Assembly: GCF_963678635.1 (NCBI RefSeq)
Contig: NC_087065.1
Coordinates: forward strand, 2,356,001 to 2,420,000
Length of the DNA stretch: 64,000 nucleotides
Direction: 5' to 3'
Source: Symsagittifera roscoffensis
Lineage: Eukaryota > Xenacoelomorpha > Acoela > Convolutidae
Shown here: positions 13,001 to 24,304 of the stretch, piece by piece
Numbering within the stretch: the first letter of the stretch is position 1
How the letters are laid out: each line of letters begins with the position of its first letter
Notes under the pieces: model-generated
What the model saw: the letters and a program-made list of their open reading frames with translations, nothing else
Told to the model about the DNA's origin: nothing
Databases searched by the model: none
Translations under genes and position numbers: made by a program

Positions 13001-15165
13001 AAACAAACAGAATGGTCAAGAAGTCTAACACATCATCAACTTGTAATTTTTCATTTGACCCAGTCAGCCTCAACGCAGACAAACAGAAAGCGAATGGTCA
13101 GGTAGTCTAACACAGGTATACTTGTACTTATTTATTTGACACAGTCAGCGCCTTTGTAGACAACCAATTCGAACGAATCTTCAAATAGTCTAACGCAGTA
13201 TCCACTGGACATTATTCAGTTGACCCAGTCAGCGTCAATGTAATCAAGCACAAATTGAATGGTCAAGTAGTCTGTCATAATACTACTTTTAGATTATCAA
13301 AGTATCCATTTGTCATTCTTCAGTTGATCCAGTCGGCGTCATTGTGGACAAAGCAAATCGAATTGTCAAGTAGTTTAACAGTATCCAATAGTACTTCATC
13401 AGTTGACCCAGTCAGCGTCAATGTAGATAAACGCAACTTGAAAGGTCAAGTAGTCTATTGTAATTTCAGTTGTACTTCTTCAGTTATACCAGTCAGCGTC
13501 AATGCGGACAAAAACAAATCGAATTGTCAAATGGTATATCACAGTATCTACTTGAGATTTTTCAGTTGACCCAGTCAGCGTCAATTTAAACAACCACAAT
13601 TCGAGTTGTCACGTAGTCTATTACAGTATCCAAGTGTAATTCTTCAGTTGACCCAGTCAGCGTCAATGCAGACAAACCCAAATCGAGTTGTCGAGTTGGC
13701 TGTCACAGTATCCACCTGTACTTCTTCAGTTGACCCAGTCACCGTCAATGTAGACAAACAAATCAAATGTTCAAGTAGTCTAACACTTTATCTACTTGTA
13801 ATGGTTCAGTTGACCCAGTCAGCGTCAAGGTAGACAAACAAACCGAATGGTCAAAAAGTCTAACATATTATCAACTTGTAATTTTTCTTGTACTCATTTA
13901 GTTGACCCAGTCAGTGCCTTTGTAGACATACAAATCGAATTGTGAAGTAGATTATTGCAGTAACCTTTAGTCATTCTTCAGTTGATCCAGTCAGCGTCAA
14001 TCTGAACAACAAACTCGAACGAATCGTCAAGTAGTTTAACACACTAACCATTTATACTTCTTCAGTTGACCCAGTCAGCTTCAAAATAGACAAACACAAA
14101 TTGAAATGTATAGTAGTCTAATACAGTATTCACTTGTACTTTTTCATTTGAACCAGTCATTGTCATTGTAGAAAAAACTAATCGAAATGTCAAGTAGTTC
14201 AACACAGTATCCAATAGTACTTGTTCAGTTGACCCCGTGAGCGTCAATGAATACAAACGCAAATTGAATTGTCAAGTAGTCTGTCTCAAAAACCAGCTGT
14301 GATTCTTCAATTATCCCACTCAGCGTCAATGCGGACAATTACAAATCGAATTGTCAAGTAGTTTAAAACAATATCCACTTGTACTTCTTGAGTTGATCCA
14401 GTCAGTGTCAATGTAGACAAACAGAAATCCAATTGTCAAGTAGTCTAAAACCATATCCACTTGCAATTTTTCATTCAACCAAGTCAACGTCACTGTAGAC
14501 AGACACAAATCGTTTTGTCAAGTATTCTAACACAAATTCCAGATGTAGTTTTTAACTTGACGCAGTCAGCGTCATCGTAGACAACACAAATCGAATTGTC
14601 AGGTAATCTACCACAATAATCGTTTTTAAATCTTCAGCTGACCCATTCAACGTCAATGTAGACAGACACAAATCGTTTTGTCAAGCAGTATAACACAGTA
14701 TCATTCAGTACTGTTTCGTTTGACCCAGTCATCGTCAAGGTAGACAAACAGAAATCGAATTGTCAAGAAGTCTAACATAGTATCCATTTACAATTTTTCA
14801 GCCGACCCAGTCAGCTTCAATGAAGACAAACACAAATTGAGTTGTCAAGTAGTCTAATACAGTATCCAATGAAATTTTCTTCAATTGAACCAGTCAGCGT
14901 CAATGCAGACAAATACAAACCGAAATATCAAGTAGTCTAACACAGTATTTACTCGTAATTCTTCAGTTGAACCACTCAGCGTCAATGTACACAAACACGA
15001 ATTGAAATTTAAAGTACTCCGACACAGTATCCACTTGTGTTTTTTAAGTTGACCCAGTCAGCGTCAAGGCATACAATTAAATCAAATTGTCAAGCTTTCT
15101 ATCACAGTATCCAATTGTACTTCTTCAGTTGAACCATTCATCTTCAATGTACACAAACACAAATC
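13001..15165. repeat. Diverged satellite block, composite copy 1
   Basis: The same satellite family, but monomers here are much more divergent. They share motifs such as CACAGTATCCACTTGTA and GTTGACCCAGTCAGCGTC, with many substitutions and small indels at a spacing of about 80 bp. The block recurs at about 18170-20460 after a 5.1-5.3 kb offset, including the distinctive CTACTTTTAGATTATCAAAG variant (about 13283 and 18424). Its right edge is an abrupt junction with retrotransposon sequence near 15165. Older monomers at array margins commonly diverge; that is the likeliest reading here. Confidence 0.9.
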
Positions 15166-15830
15166 GAAGTGTTGAATGGTGTAACACAGTTTGTTTTACA
15201 TGGTATTTTGAAAATTTATCAGTTGCTTCTAGTATATAAGCATGCTTGCTTAAGTCATCTGGCATCGGGCCGGCAAAATCTAACTGGACTTCGCCATTTG
15301 GCTCTAACTCCTTTTCTATTCCGCATACTGCCTTTTTTATTACAGACTTGAGATTTTTACATTTTTTCTGCATAGTTTATAGTTTCTGGCCATTTCTATT
15401 AATCTTCTGTGAATGTACGGCTGGCAAATTTCCTACGCAGTATCCAACATCGCGTCTGTCCTTGATTGCCTCAGGTACACGCTATCAAACACGATGTACC
15501 GTAATTGTGTTGCTATCACCACTCGTTCGTCGATGATCAAACCTTCATCTCGGACGCTGAAACGGTTTCTATTGTTGTAAGAATATCATTTCATGGATTC
15601 CAAATCCTTCTCCTTGACGAAATGCACCAGTTGTCTGAGGTTTTTATCTCGTCGGAATGCCGCTGCAATTAATCTGTGTGCCAGCACCTTGCTGAGCTTC
15701 TTCCTATATAGCGGGGTATCATCGTCTTCTGTCCTTATTCCTGTGTCCAATGTTAACAAAAGTTGATGTGTTTCCATTTCCACTCGGTCGTTGCGAGAAA
15801 CTTTTCTTTCAGGTTCATTTGGAGTCAAAT
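15166..15830 (-). pseudogene. Integrase fragment, copy A
   Basis: Broken integrase of the gypsy remnant. The upstream piece (15828-15586) contains D-D-D-T-P-L-Y-R-K-K-L followed by a conserved-looking helix A-H-R-L-I-A-A-A-F-R-R-D, a region that in this retroelement family precedes the integrase zinc-binding domain. The downstream piece (15373-15166) has V-Q-L-D-F-A-G-P, the segment bearing the first Asp of the DDE triad, then Y-I-L-E-A-T-D-K-F-S-K-Y. The second Asp and the Glu are absent because satellite replaces the rest. Frameshifts separate the pieces. It cannot encode an active enzyme. Confidence 0.8.
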
Positions 15831-15939
15831 CTGATTTATTGTTTTTTTTGCGTTTCTATGAATCTGGTTTCTCTCTCAATCTGCGCACTGTTTCTTGGAA
15901 TTTCCGTTCAATTGGCAATATTTTTTTTGTTGTAGTTGT

Positions 15940-16650
15940 TTCCTGTTTACACCAGGCCAAAAACCGTTTTCTTATATTTTCGCTTGCTTGGTCTTGGCTT
16001 GCCAACTGTTTTGTCTATCCTGGATCCATTTCTTGCGTTTCTTGACGGTTAATGTTCCACTTGCGTTGATGATTATAGTTTCTTGCTCCGTCCTTGGTTT
16101 TCTAGATTGAAATGCGAGGGATATATTGTCCGAATGGAGTGAACTCAGCTTCCCTAATAATGATGTGTGTTAATTTCCCTCTTCCGGTGTAATTTTTTTT
16201 CTTTCAGTTTTTTCTTTCACATTTCTGTTTTTCCACTCCACCTACTGTTGCTTGAGCTGTTTCCCTCTTTCGTTGTCTGGCATCGGCGATGTCGCACTCC
16301 GGCAATTCTCCTCGACAAATACAAAATTAATGTCACCATCTGGTGTTTTTGTTGAATTGGGTTTATCTAACTCAGTTGATCGTGGTTTGCTCGTTCTTAT
16401 GATTGGTCTCTTTTCCGCTCGGGTTGTTGCACCCATTGGTATCTGGGATGGTGTGTCCTTTTTGTTTTGCTTTTGGATGGTGTTGTTTTGGGGTTTGTAT
16501 CTTCAATAAAGTCAGTTTGTATGATTGGAAGGCAGAGTATATTCTTGCTTTCGTTCTTTGTTTTGGGTCTCGTTTTTATTGTTGCGGAAAATGAAAAATT
16601 TGAAAGCAATTGGTTTTGCTTTGCGTTTGGGACCGAGTCAGTTTGTCTAT
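15940..16650 (-). pseudogene. Degenerate RNase H-integrase linker, copy A
   Basis: The region lies between RNase H and integrase on the minus strand. It encodes low-complexity, Lys/Thr/Ser/Pro-rich fragments in shifting frames (for example 16609-16397 and 16436-16242). Position and composition match the charged linker in the sister copy at 21512-22068, from which it differs by about one base in ten plus indels. No domain is recognised. Open frames on the plus strand here are shadows. Confidence 0.55.
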
Positions 16651-16787
16651 TGCCCTCTTTTTTCGGCTGTCAATCGGTTTCAGCGGTGCGCGTTCTCTAT
16701 TGGCTAGTTCATTCAGCACTATGTTGTCCAACCCTTCCAGCTTTTTTTAAATATAACGATGCAATTTTGGCCGCCACGATTTCCTCA

Positions 16788-17250
16788 TCATATAGTGGGC
16801 GCCGACACTGCCGAGCTGGCTGGGTTTCTTGACAAGTAATCAGTTAAACCCAACTTTGATGCCGCCAGATGTTTGATATCTAAAATAAAGGATAGTAATT
16901 TATCGATCCATCTGATTAGCCTGAAAATGCCGGTCTTTGATTTTTCTGATACATTCAAGGCAATTAATAGTAATTGATGATCTCTAACGACGGTAAATGA
17001 TTTGCCATAAGTGTAAGATGTGAAATGTTTGACTGACACAATAACTCCTAATAATAGGGACTGACCCAATAACTTAATAAAATGGTACTTCTCCTCATGT
17101 GAAATCAAAAATCTTGATGCAGTTGATATCGGCACCCATCCCTCAGATAAGTAATGCCCTAATGACGCCCCTAGGCCTGCGTCACACACTATTCTTTTGT
17201 CTACAATCTGATAAAATTATATATTTTCATTGATTTCTGCCACCATTCTA
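16788..17250 (-). pseudogene. RNase H domain, copy A
   Basis: Minus-strand frame with the gypsy RNase H signature. The C-D-A-G-L-G-A-S-L motif carries the first catalytic Asp, G-W-V-P-I-S-T-A-S-R follows, then F-T-V-V-R-D-H-Q with the late Asp, and the tail D-Y-L-S-R-N-P ends the domain. The N-E-L-E segment that normally supplies the catalytic Glu reads I-K-L-L-G, so the active site is lost even though 133 codons from 17189 to 16788 are open. The frame is the same, residue for residue, as that of copy B at 22480-22079. A stop lies upstream near 17218, separating it from RT. Confidence 0.85.
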
Positions 17251-17324
17251 ATTAGTTTCTTAAATGATTTTCAATTTTTTCCGTTCATCTGAAGTTGTGT
17301 TTCCCACTGTTTTTAAGCAGTGGC

Positions 17325-17440
17325 CTAAGGGGCTGCCAAGTTTCGTTTGTATATTGTTAAGTAGTGAATTGAACCCGTGAAACTTTTCAATAGTTTGTAT
17401 GTTTTTGGATGTTTCAGGTTTTCGATGGCATACGTCTTTT
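17325..17440 (-). pseudogene. RT C-terminal fragment, copy A
   Basis: Short minus-strand piece of reverse transcriptase: an I-K-K-T-Y motif, then N-L-K-H-P-K-T and S-F-T-G-S-I-H-Y-L. This is the end of the thumb region before RNase H in gypsy elements. The palm domain with the catalytic Asp pair is missing. Beyond 17440 the sequence departs from copy B and turns into satellite monomers within about 30 bp. Confidence 0.8.
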
Positions 17441-20400
17441 TAATCAGTTGTCCTTCGCTTGTGTAGGAGTGAATGGTCATTTCGTAGACAAATATGAAAT
17501 GAAATGTCAAGTAGTCTATCAATCTATCCACTTGAACATCTTCAGTTGTCCCAGTCAGCGTCAATATAGACAAACACAAATTGAATTGTGAAGTAGTATA
17601 TCACTCTATCCACTTGTAATTCTTCATTTGACCCAGTCAGCGTCAATATAGACAAACACAAATCGAATTTTGAAGTAGTCTATCACCCTATCCACTTGTA
17701 CTTCTTCATTTGACCCAGTCAGCCTCAAGGCAGACAAAATTAAATCGAAATGTGAAGTAGTCTTTCAATCTATCCACTTGAACATCTTCAGTTGTCCCAG
17801 TCAGCGTCAGTATCGACAAACACAAATCGAATTGTGAAGTAGTCTATCACCCTATACAGTTGTAATTCTTCATTTGACCCAGTCAGCGTCAACGTAGACA
17901 AAGATAAATGGAAATGTCAAGTAGTCTGTCACAAATCTACTTTTAGATTATTAAAGTATCCATTTGTCATTCTTCAGTTCATCCAATCATCGTCAATGTA
18001 GACAACCAACTCGAGCGAATTGTCTCGTTGTCTAACACAGTAACAACTTATAATTCTTCAGTTGACCTGGTCGAGATATAAAGTAGTTTAAGACAGTATC
18101 CACTTGTATTTTTTCATTTGACTCAGTCGCGTCAAGGTAGACAAACAAACATAATGGTCAAAAAGTCTAACACATTATCAACTTGTAATTTTTCAGTTGA
18201 CCCAGTCATACTCAACGCAGACAAACAGAAAGCGAATGGTCAAGTAGTCTATCACAGGTCTACTTGTACTTATTTAGTTGACACAGTCGGTGCCTTTGTA
18301 GACAACCAACTCGAACGAATCGTCAAATAGTCTAACGCAGTATCCACTGGACATTATTCAGTTGACCCAGTCAGCGTCATTGTACACAAGCACAAAGTGA
18401 ATGGTCAAGTAGTCTGTCACAATACTACTTTTAGATTATCAAAGTATCCATTTGTCATTCTTCAGTTGATCCAGTCGGCGTCATTGTAGACAAAGCAAAT
18501 CGAATTTTCAAGTAGTTTAACAGTATCCAATAGTACTTCATCAGTCGACCCAGTCAGCGTCAATGTAGATAAACGCAACTTGAAATGTCAAATAGTCTTT
18601 TGTAATTCCAGTTGTAATTCGTCAGTTATCCCAGTCAGCGTGAATGCAGACAAAAACAAATCAAATTGTCAAGTGGTATATCACAGTATCTACTTGAAAT
18701 TTTTCAGTCGACCCAGTCAGCGTCAATGTAAACAAACACAATTCAGGTTGTCAAGTAGTCTATCACAGTATCCAAAATTAATTCTTCAGCTGACCCAGTC
18801 AGCGTCAATGTGGACAAACCCAAATCGAGTTGTCAAGTTGGCTGTCACAGTATCCACCTGTACTTCTACAGTTGACCCAGTCACAGTCAATGTAGACAAA
18901 CAAATTGAAGGTTCAAGTAGTCTAACACATTATCTACTTGTAATGCTTCTGTTGACCCAGTCAGCGTCAATGCAGAGAAACACAAATCAAGTTGTCAAGT
19001 ATGCAATCACAGTATCCGCTTGTACTTCTTCAGTTGACCCAGTCAGCGTCAAGGTAGACAAACAAACCGAATGATTAAGACGTCTAGCACATTATCACTT
19101 TGTAATTTTTCAGTTGACCCAGTCATCCTCAACGCAGACAAGCACAAAGCGAATGGTCAAGTAGTCTATCAAAGATCTACTTGTATATATTTAGTTGACC
19201 CAGTCAGCGCCTTTGTAGACATACAAAGCGATTGTCAAGTAGATTTTTAGAGTAACCTTTAGTCATTCTTCAGCTGATCCAGTCAGCGTCAATCTGAACA
19301 ACAAACTCGAACGAATCGTCAAGTAGTCTAACACACTAAACACTTATACTTCTTCAGTTGACCCATTCAGCTTCAAAATAGACAAACACAAATCGAAATG
19401 TATAGTAGTCTAATACAGTATTCACTTGTACTTTTTCATTTGACCCAGTCATCGTCATTGTAGAAAAAATTAATCGAAAGGTCAAGTAGTTCAACACAGT
19501 ATCCAATAGTACTTGTTCAGTTGACCCCGTCAGCGTCAATGAATACAAACGCAAATTGAATTGTCAAGTATTCTATCTCAAAAACCAGTTGTAATTCTCC
19601 AATTACCCCACTCAGCGTCAATACAGACAATTACAAATCGAATCGTCAAGTAGTTTAAAACAAAATCCACGTGTACTTCTTGAGTTGACCCAGTCAGTGT
19701 CAATGTAGACAAACTGAAATCCAATTGTCAAGTAGTCTAAAACCACATCCACTTGCAATTTTTCATTCAACCAAGTCAACGTCAATGTAGACAGACACAA
19801 ATCGTTTTAACAAGTAGTCTAACACAGTATCCGGATGTACTTTTTAACTTGACAAGGCCAGCATCATCGTAGACAACACAAATCGAATTGTCAAGTAATC
19901 TATCACAATATTCATTTTTAAATCTTCAGTTGACCCATTCAATGTCAATGTAGACAGACACAAATCGGTTTGTCAATTAGTATAACACAGTATCAACTAG
20001 TATTGTTTCGTTTGATCCAGTCATCGTCAATGTAGACAAACAGAAATCGAATTGTCAAGAAGTCTAACATAGTATCCACTTATGATTTTTCAGCTGACCC
20101 AGTCAGCTTCAATGTAGACAAACACAAATTGAGTTGTCAAGTAGTCCAATACAGTATCCAATGAAATTTTCTTCAGTTGAACCAGTTAGCGTCAATGCAG
20201 ACAAATACAAACAAAAATATCAAGTAGTCTAACACAGTATTTACTCGTAATTTTTAGTTGAACCACTCAGCGTCAATGTACACAAACACGAATTGAATTT
20301 TAAAGTACTCTGACACAGTATCCACTTGTGTTTTTGAGTTGACCCAGTCAGCGTCAATGCATACAAACAAATCGAATTGTCAAGCTTTCTCTCACAGTAT

Positions 20401-20460
20401 CCAATTGTACTTCTTTAATTGAACCGTTCATCTTCAATGTACACAAACACAAATCGAAGT
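17441..20460. repeat. 82-bp satellite array, second block
   Basis: Satellite resumes directly after retroelement copy A. About 17460-17930 holds typical alternating monomers like those of the first 13 kb. From about 17930 to 20460 the monomers are the divergent kind, and from about 18170 on they align with 13001-15165. Relative to the first copy, an extra about 150 bp, roughly two monomers, lies near 18.9-19.06 kb. The right edge is again an abrupt junction with integrase sequence. Confidence 0.92.
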
Positions 20461-21067
20461 GTTGAGTGGTGTAACACAGTTCGTTTTCTATGGTATTTTG
20501 AAAGTTTATCAGTTGCTACTAGTATATAAGCATGCTTGCTTAAATCATCTGATATCAGGCCGGCAAACTGTAACTGGACTTCGTCATTTGGCTCTAATAC
20601 TTTTTCTATTCCGCATACTGCCTTTTTTATTACAGACTTGAGCTTTTTACATTGTTTCTGCATAGTTTGTAGTTTCTGGCCATTTCTATTAATCTTCTGT
20701 GAATATGCGGGAGGCAAATTTCCTACGCATTATCCAACATCGCGTCTGTCCTTGATTGCCTCAGGTACACGCTATCAAACACGATGTACCGTAATTGTGT
20801 TGCTATGACCACTCGTTCGTCGATGATCAAACCTTCATCTCGGACGCTGAAACGGTTTCTATTGTTGTAAGAATATCATTTCATGGATTCCAAGTCCTTC
20901 TCCTTGACGAAATGCACCAGTTGTCTGAGGTTTTTGTCTCGTCGGAATGCCGCTGCAATTAATCTGTGTGCCAGAACCTTACTGAGCTTCTTCCTATACA
21001 GTGGGGTATCATCGTCTTCTATCCTTATTCCAGTGTCCATTGTTAACAAAAGTTGATGTGTATCCAT
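20461..21067 (-). pseudogene. Integrase fragment, copy B
   Basis: The minus-strand piece 21067-20876 holds D-D-D-T-P-L-Y-R-K-K-L and A-H-R-L-I-A-A-A-F-R-R-D, the pre-integrase region. After broken frames with an I-D-E-R-V-V-I-like stretch, 20717-20461 carries V-Q-L-Q-F-A-G, where the first catalytic Asp of the DDE triad (L-D-F-A-G in copy A) has become Gln, then Y-I-L-V-A-T-D-K-L-S-K-Y. The rest of the core is replaced by satellite. Non-functional. Confidence 0.8.
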
Positions 21068-21511
21068 TTTCTCTCGGTCGTTGCGAGATACTTTTCTTTC
21101 AAGTTCATTTGGAGTTAAATCTAACTTATTGTTCTTTTGAGTTTCTATGAATCTGGTTTCTCTCTCAGTCTGCGCACTGTTTCTTGGAATTTCCGTTCAC
21201 TTGGCAATATTTATTTTGTTGCAGTTGTTTCCTGTTTCAAAGTGCCTGTTTAACCCAGGCCAAAAACCGTTTTATTATGTTTTCGCTTGCATGTCCTGGC
21301 TTGCCATTTTTTTTGTCTATCCTGGATCCATTTCTTGCGTTTCTTGACGGTTAATGTTCCACTTGCGTTAATGATTATAATTTCGAGCTCCGTCCTTGGT
21401 TTTCTAGATTGAAATGCGAGGGATATATTGTCCGAATGGAGTGAACTCAGCTTTCCTAATAATGGGGTGTGTTATTTACCCTCTTCGGGTGTAATTTTTT
21501 TTCTGTTTTTT

Positions 21512-22068
21512 TCACATTTCTGTTTTTCCACTGCACCTACTGTTGCTTGAGCTGTTTCCCTCTTTCGTTGTCTGGCACCGGTGATTTCGCACTTTGGCGA
21601 TTCTCCTCGATAAATACAAATTTAATGTCACCATCTGGTGTTTTGTTGAATTGGGTTTATCTAACTCCATTGATCGTGGTTTGCTCGTTTTTATGTTTAG
21701 TCTCTTTTCCGCTTGGGTTGTTGCACCCATTGGTATCTGGGATGGAGTGTCTTCTTTGTTTTTGCTTTTGGATGGTGTTTTTTTGGGGTTTGTATCTTCA
21801 ATAATGTCAGTTTGTATGATTGGAAGGCAGAGTACATTCTTGATTTTGTTCTTTGTTCTGGGTTTCCTTTTTGTTATTGCGGAAAATGAAGAATTTGAAA
21901 GCAATTGGTTTTGTTTTGCGTTTGGAACGGAGTCAGTTTGTCTATTGCCCTCTTTTTTTGACTGTCAATCGGTTTCAGTGGTGCATGTTCTCTATTGGCT
22001 AGTTCATTCAGCACTATGTTGTCCAACCCTTCCAGCTTTGAATTTAACGATGCAATTTTGGCCGCCAC
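21512..22068 (-). pseudogene. Charged linker between RNase H and integrase, copy B
   Basis: Two overlapping minus-strand frames (22068-21874 and 21904-21512) encode Lys/Asn/Thr/Ser-rich protein with no recognisable domain. Related gypsy elements have a long, poorly conserved charged segment between RNase H and integrase, and position supports this identity. A frameshift links the two pieces. Plus-strand frames across 21469-22130 are shadows. Confidence 0.5.
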
Positions 22069-22078
22069 GATTTCCTCA

Positions 22079-22541
22079 TCATATAGTGGGCGCCGACACT
22101 GCCGAGCTGGCTGGGTTTCTTGACAAGTAATCAGTTAAACCCAACTTTGATGCCGCCAGATGTTTGATATCTAAAATAAAGGATAGTAATTTATCGATCC
22201 ATCTGATTAGCCTGAAAATGCCGGTCTTTGATTTTTCTGATACATTCAAGGCAATTAATAGTAATTGATGATCTCTAACGACGGTAAATGATTTGCCATA
22301 AGTGTAAGATGTGAAATGTTTGACTGACACAATAACCCCTAATAATAGGGACTGACCCAACAACTTAATAAAATGGTACTTCTCCTCATGTGAAATCAAA
22401 AATCTTGATGCAGTTGATATCGGCACCCATCCCTCAGATAAGTAATGCCCTAATGACGCCCCTAGGCCTGCGTCACACACTATTCTTTTGTCTACAATCT
22501 GATAAAATTATATATTTTCATTGATTTCTGCCACCATTCTA
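22079..22541 (-). pseudogene. RNase H domain, copy B
   Basis: The same 133-codon minus-strand frame as copy A (22480-22079): C-D-A-G-L-G-A-S-L, G-W-V-P-I-S-T-A-S-R, F-T-V-V-R-D-H-Q and the D-Y-L-S-R-N-P tail. The catalytic Glu segment is altered to I-K-L-L-G, so activity is not expected. The nucleotide sequence differs from copy A at only a few positions (for example ATAACCCC versus ATAACTCC), far fewer than in the neighbouring linker. Confidence 0.85.
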
Positions 22542-22603
22542 ATTAGTTTCTTAAATGATTTTCAATTTCTTCCGTTCATCTGAAGTTGTGTTTCCCACTG
22601 TTT

Positions 22604-23513
22604 TTAAGCAGTGGCCTTAGGGGCTGCCAAGTTTCGTTTGTATATTGTTAAGTAGTGAATTGAACCCGTAAAACTTTTCAATAGTTTGTATGTTTTTGGA
22701 TGTTTCAGGTTTTCGATGACATACGTCTTTTTAATCAGTCGTCGGGTTCCTTCAGCGTTCACGGTAAACACTAGCCACTCCACTTGCTTGCAAGAGAAGT
22801 TGCAATTTGGTACGGAGGTTGCCACGTTTTCCTCGGTTAACTTATCTGGCACTGTTTTTAGCGCCAGCTGGTGGTCCGCCTTTTTTCCTTTTGTGACGAC
22901 TAGTATGTCGTCCAGAAATACAAATGTTTTCTTGCAGTTCGTTAGTGTCAAGTCAATCGCCTTTTGGTTTTCGACTCGCATATTCGCCAGGCCGTAGAAC
23001 CTTGCTTGGAACTGGTACGCGCTTGTTTTCCTTCCACTAAACTGAAACTGCACTGTTCCTTTGTTTTGGTTTATTGGTGCTTGCACATACAGTAGGTATT
23101 ACTTAGGTCTATCTTGAGAAAAGTAAGTTTCCGGTACCTGCTGTTTTTAACTGCCTGCGCTACTTTGTCTAATAGTAGTTTCATGTTAGACATTTGGTAC
23201 TTATTTATTTATTTTTATGTATACATACATATACACATTGTTTTGATTTGTTTTGAGTCGAGTGCCAGCTTTATCGATTGATCCTTTTTTACCGTAAGAA
23301 CTTTGGGACTAAAAAAATGTTTGTCGCTGCCTTTTGCGTTTTTTTCAATTTTCTTGTTTGATCTATCGTATTTTTCATTTTGCGTTCTACTCTTTCTCGA
23401 AGCTGAATGGGGACTCCCCTTCCTTTTTGTTGTACTGCTTCAAAAATTTCCACGATATAACCCACTTCAACAAAATTTTTGTTGTCCTGCTTAGCCGGCC
23501 TTATTTGGAGCAA
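22604..23513 (-). pseudogene. Reverse transcriptase, copy B
   Basis: Minus-strand RT. The N-terminal part (23513-23289) has the V-P-I-Q-L-R-E-R-V-like segment that opens the gypsy RT. A stretch resembling the S-I-K-L-A-L-D-S-K fingers/palm motif follows near 23275. The open frame 23086-22604 contains Y-G-L-A-N-M and the catalytic F-V-F-L-D-D-I-L-V-V motif with both Asp residues, then V-E-W-L-V-F and I-K-K-T-Y. Between the pieces an AT-rich TATTTATTTATTT/TATACATA stretch (about 23199-23240) has replaced or invaded coding sequence. The palm is preserved, but the whole frame is broken. Confidence 0.85.
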
Positions 23514-24304
23514 GTTTTATCTTTTGCTGGACAATATTTGTATGTATCCTGGCAAAAAATGCTATAACATTTACATCTATGCTGATTGTTTTGTCTTTAG
23601 GTAAAAATTCCTGAAGAATTTTGTCACCCTAGCTGACTTTGGTTTCTTTGCAAGTTTGAGGCCTAGCCTCCCCCTTGAGCCTGTTTGTTCTTCCGCTGGT
23701 TCATGAAACTAACTGGCTCTTGATTCTTGTTTCGTTTTTATGTTTCCAGAAGCGTGAGATTGTCCTTTACTTACGCTTTTTTTGTCAGGTTGTGTTCAGT
23801 ACTTTTTGCGTCTAAGTGCGTGTTCCTAGGTTTTTTTCGGTGTGCGTGTCTCAACCAGCAGTTCTTTTCCTATAGTTTTTCATTGAGCATATGAGCTGTG
23901 AACATATCCCGAACCCACTCGTCTTCCTTATCTCCAAAAACAGCTTTGGAGGCCTGTTTTATATATTCCGCGTGGAAAGATTCGTTCTTATTCTGAATGC
24001 GAAAGATGAAATTATAGCGTTCGAAGGCTAATATTTTTTCTGTAACGAATACGTCCTCGAGTTCTTATTATTTTGGTTTGGCTTAAAACTCCTCTTGCAT
24101 CGACTTTTTTTCTCTCATTTTTGTAGTGTTTTGTTTTTTCTTAGTTTCGATATTCTCGGCCGCTTGCAGTCCCAAAATCCGTTTTGGCCACTCCACCAGT
24201 TGTTGGATCGTGTGTCTATGCCAAAAAGGTGGAATGTTCAGCAAATTTTTCCAATTCGAACCTGATGACTGCCCCGTTTTGTACTCTATTACAACGAGTA
24301 GCAT
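23514..24304 (-). pseudogene. Gag remnant, copy B
   Basis: The minus-strand start carries S-N-W-K-N-L-L-N-I-P-P-F-W, matching the Gag N-terminus of the element ending at 41.65 kb (Y-K-N-L-M-S-I-P-P-I-W). Further on, across frames, come F-H-A-E-Y-I and D-E-W-V-R-D-M-F-T-A-H-M (about 23930-23880), the capsid region. A degenerate zinc knuckle (C-P-A-K-D-K-T-C-S-K, about 23550-23505) follows and runs straight into RT. No protease D-T/S-G motif is visible in between, so protease appears deleted. Confidence 0.7.

Larger units (their letters stand above)
15166..17440 (-). mobile_element. Truncated Ty3/gypsy remnant, copy A
   Basis: Minus-strand internal part of an LTR retrotransposon, flanked on both sides by satellite and lacking both LTRs. 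Reading 5'-3' on the minus strand it carries the RT C-terminus (17440-17325), RNase H (about 17250-16788), a charged linker (about 16650-15940) and the start of integrase (15830-15166). It is homologous to copy B, offset 5290-5291 bp. The left end stops inside the integrase core. The right end stops inside RT, just after the I-K-K-T-Y motif, where satellite resumes. No intact polyprotein frame remains. Confidence 0.9.

Noticed and set aside
11184-14508. Short open frames with repeated Y-I-D-A-D-W-V-N-like peptides
   Set aside because: They are translations of the satellite core on the minus strand. Since 82 is not a multiple of three they change frame each monomer, and no start or stop context suggests coding.
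1-15165. CRISPR-like regular repeats
   Set aside because: Monomers are contiguous and homologous over their entire 82 bp. There are no unique spacers, and the context is eukaryotic, so it is a satellite.
21594-22130. 178-codon plus-strand frame
   Set aside because: Antisense to the minus-strand charged linker and RNase H of copy B. Its Phe/Leu/Cys richness reflects reversed Lys/Glu/Thr codons.
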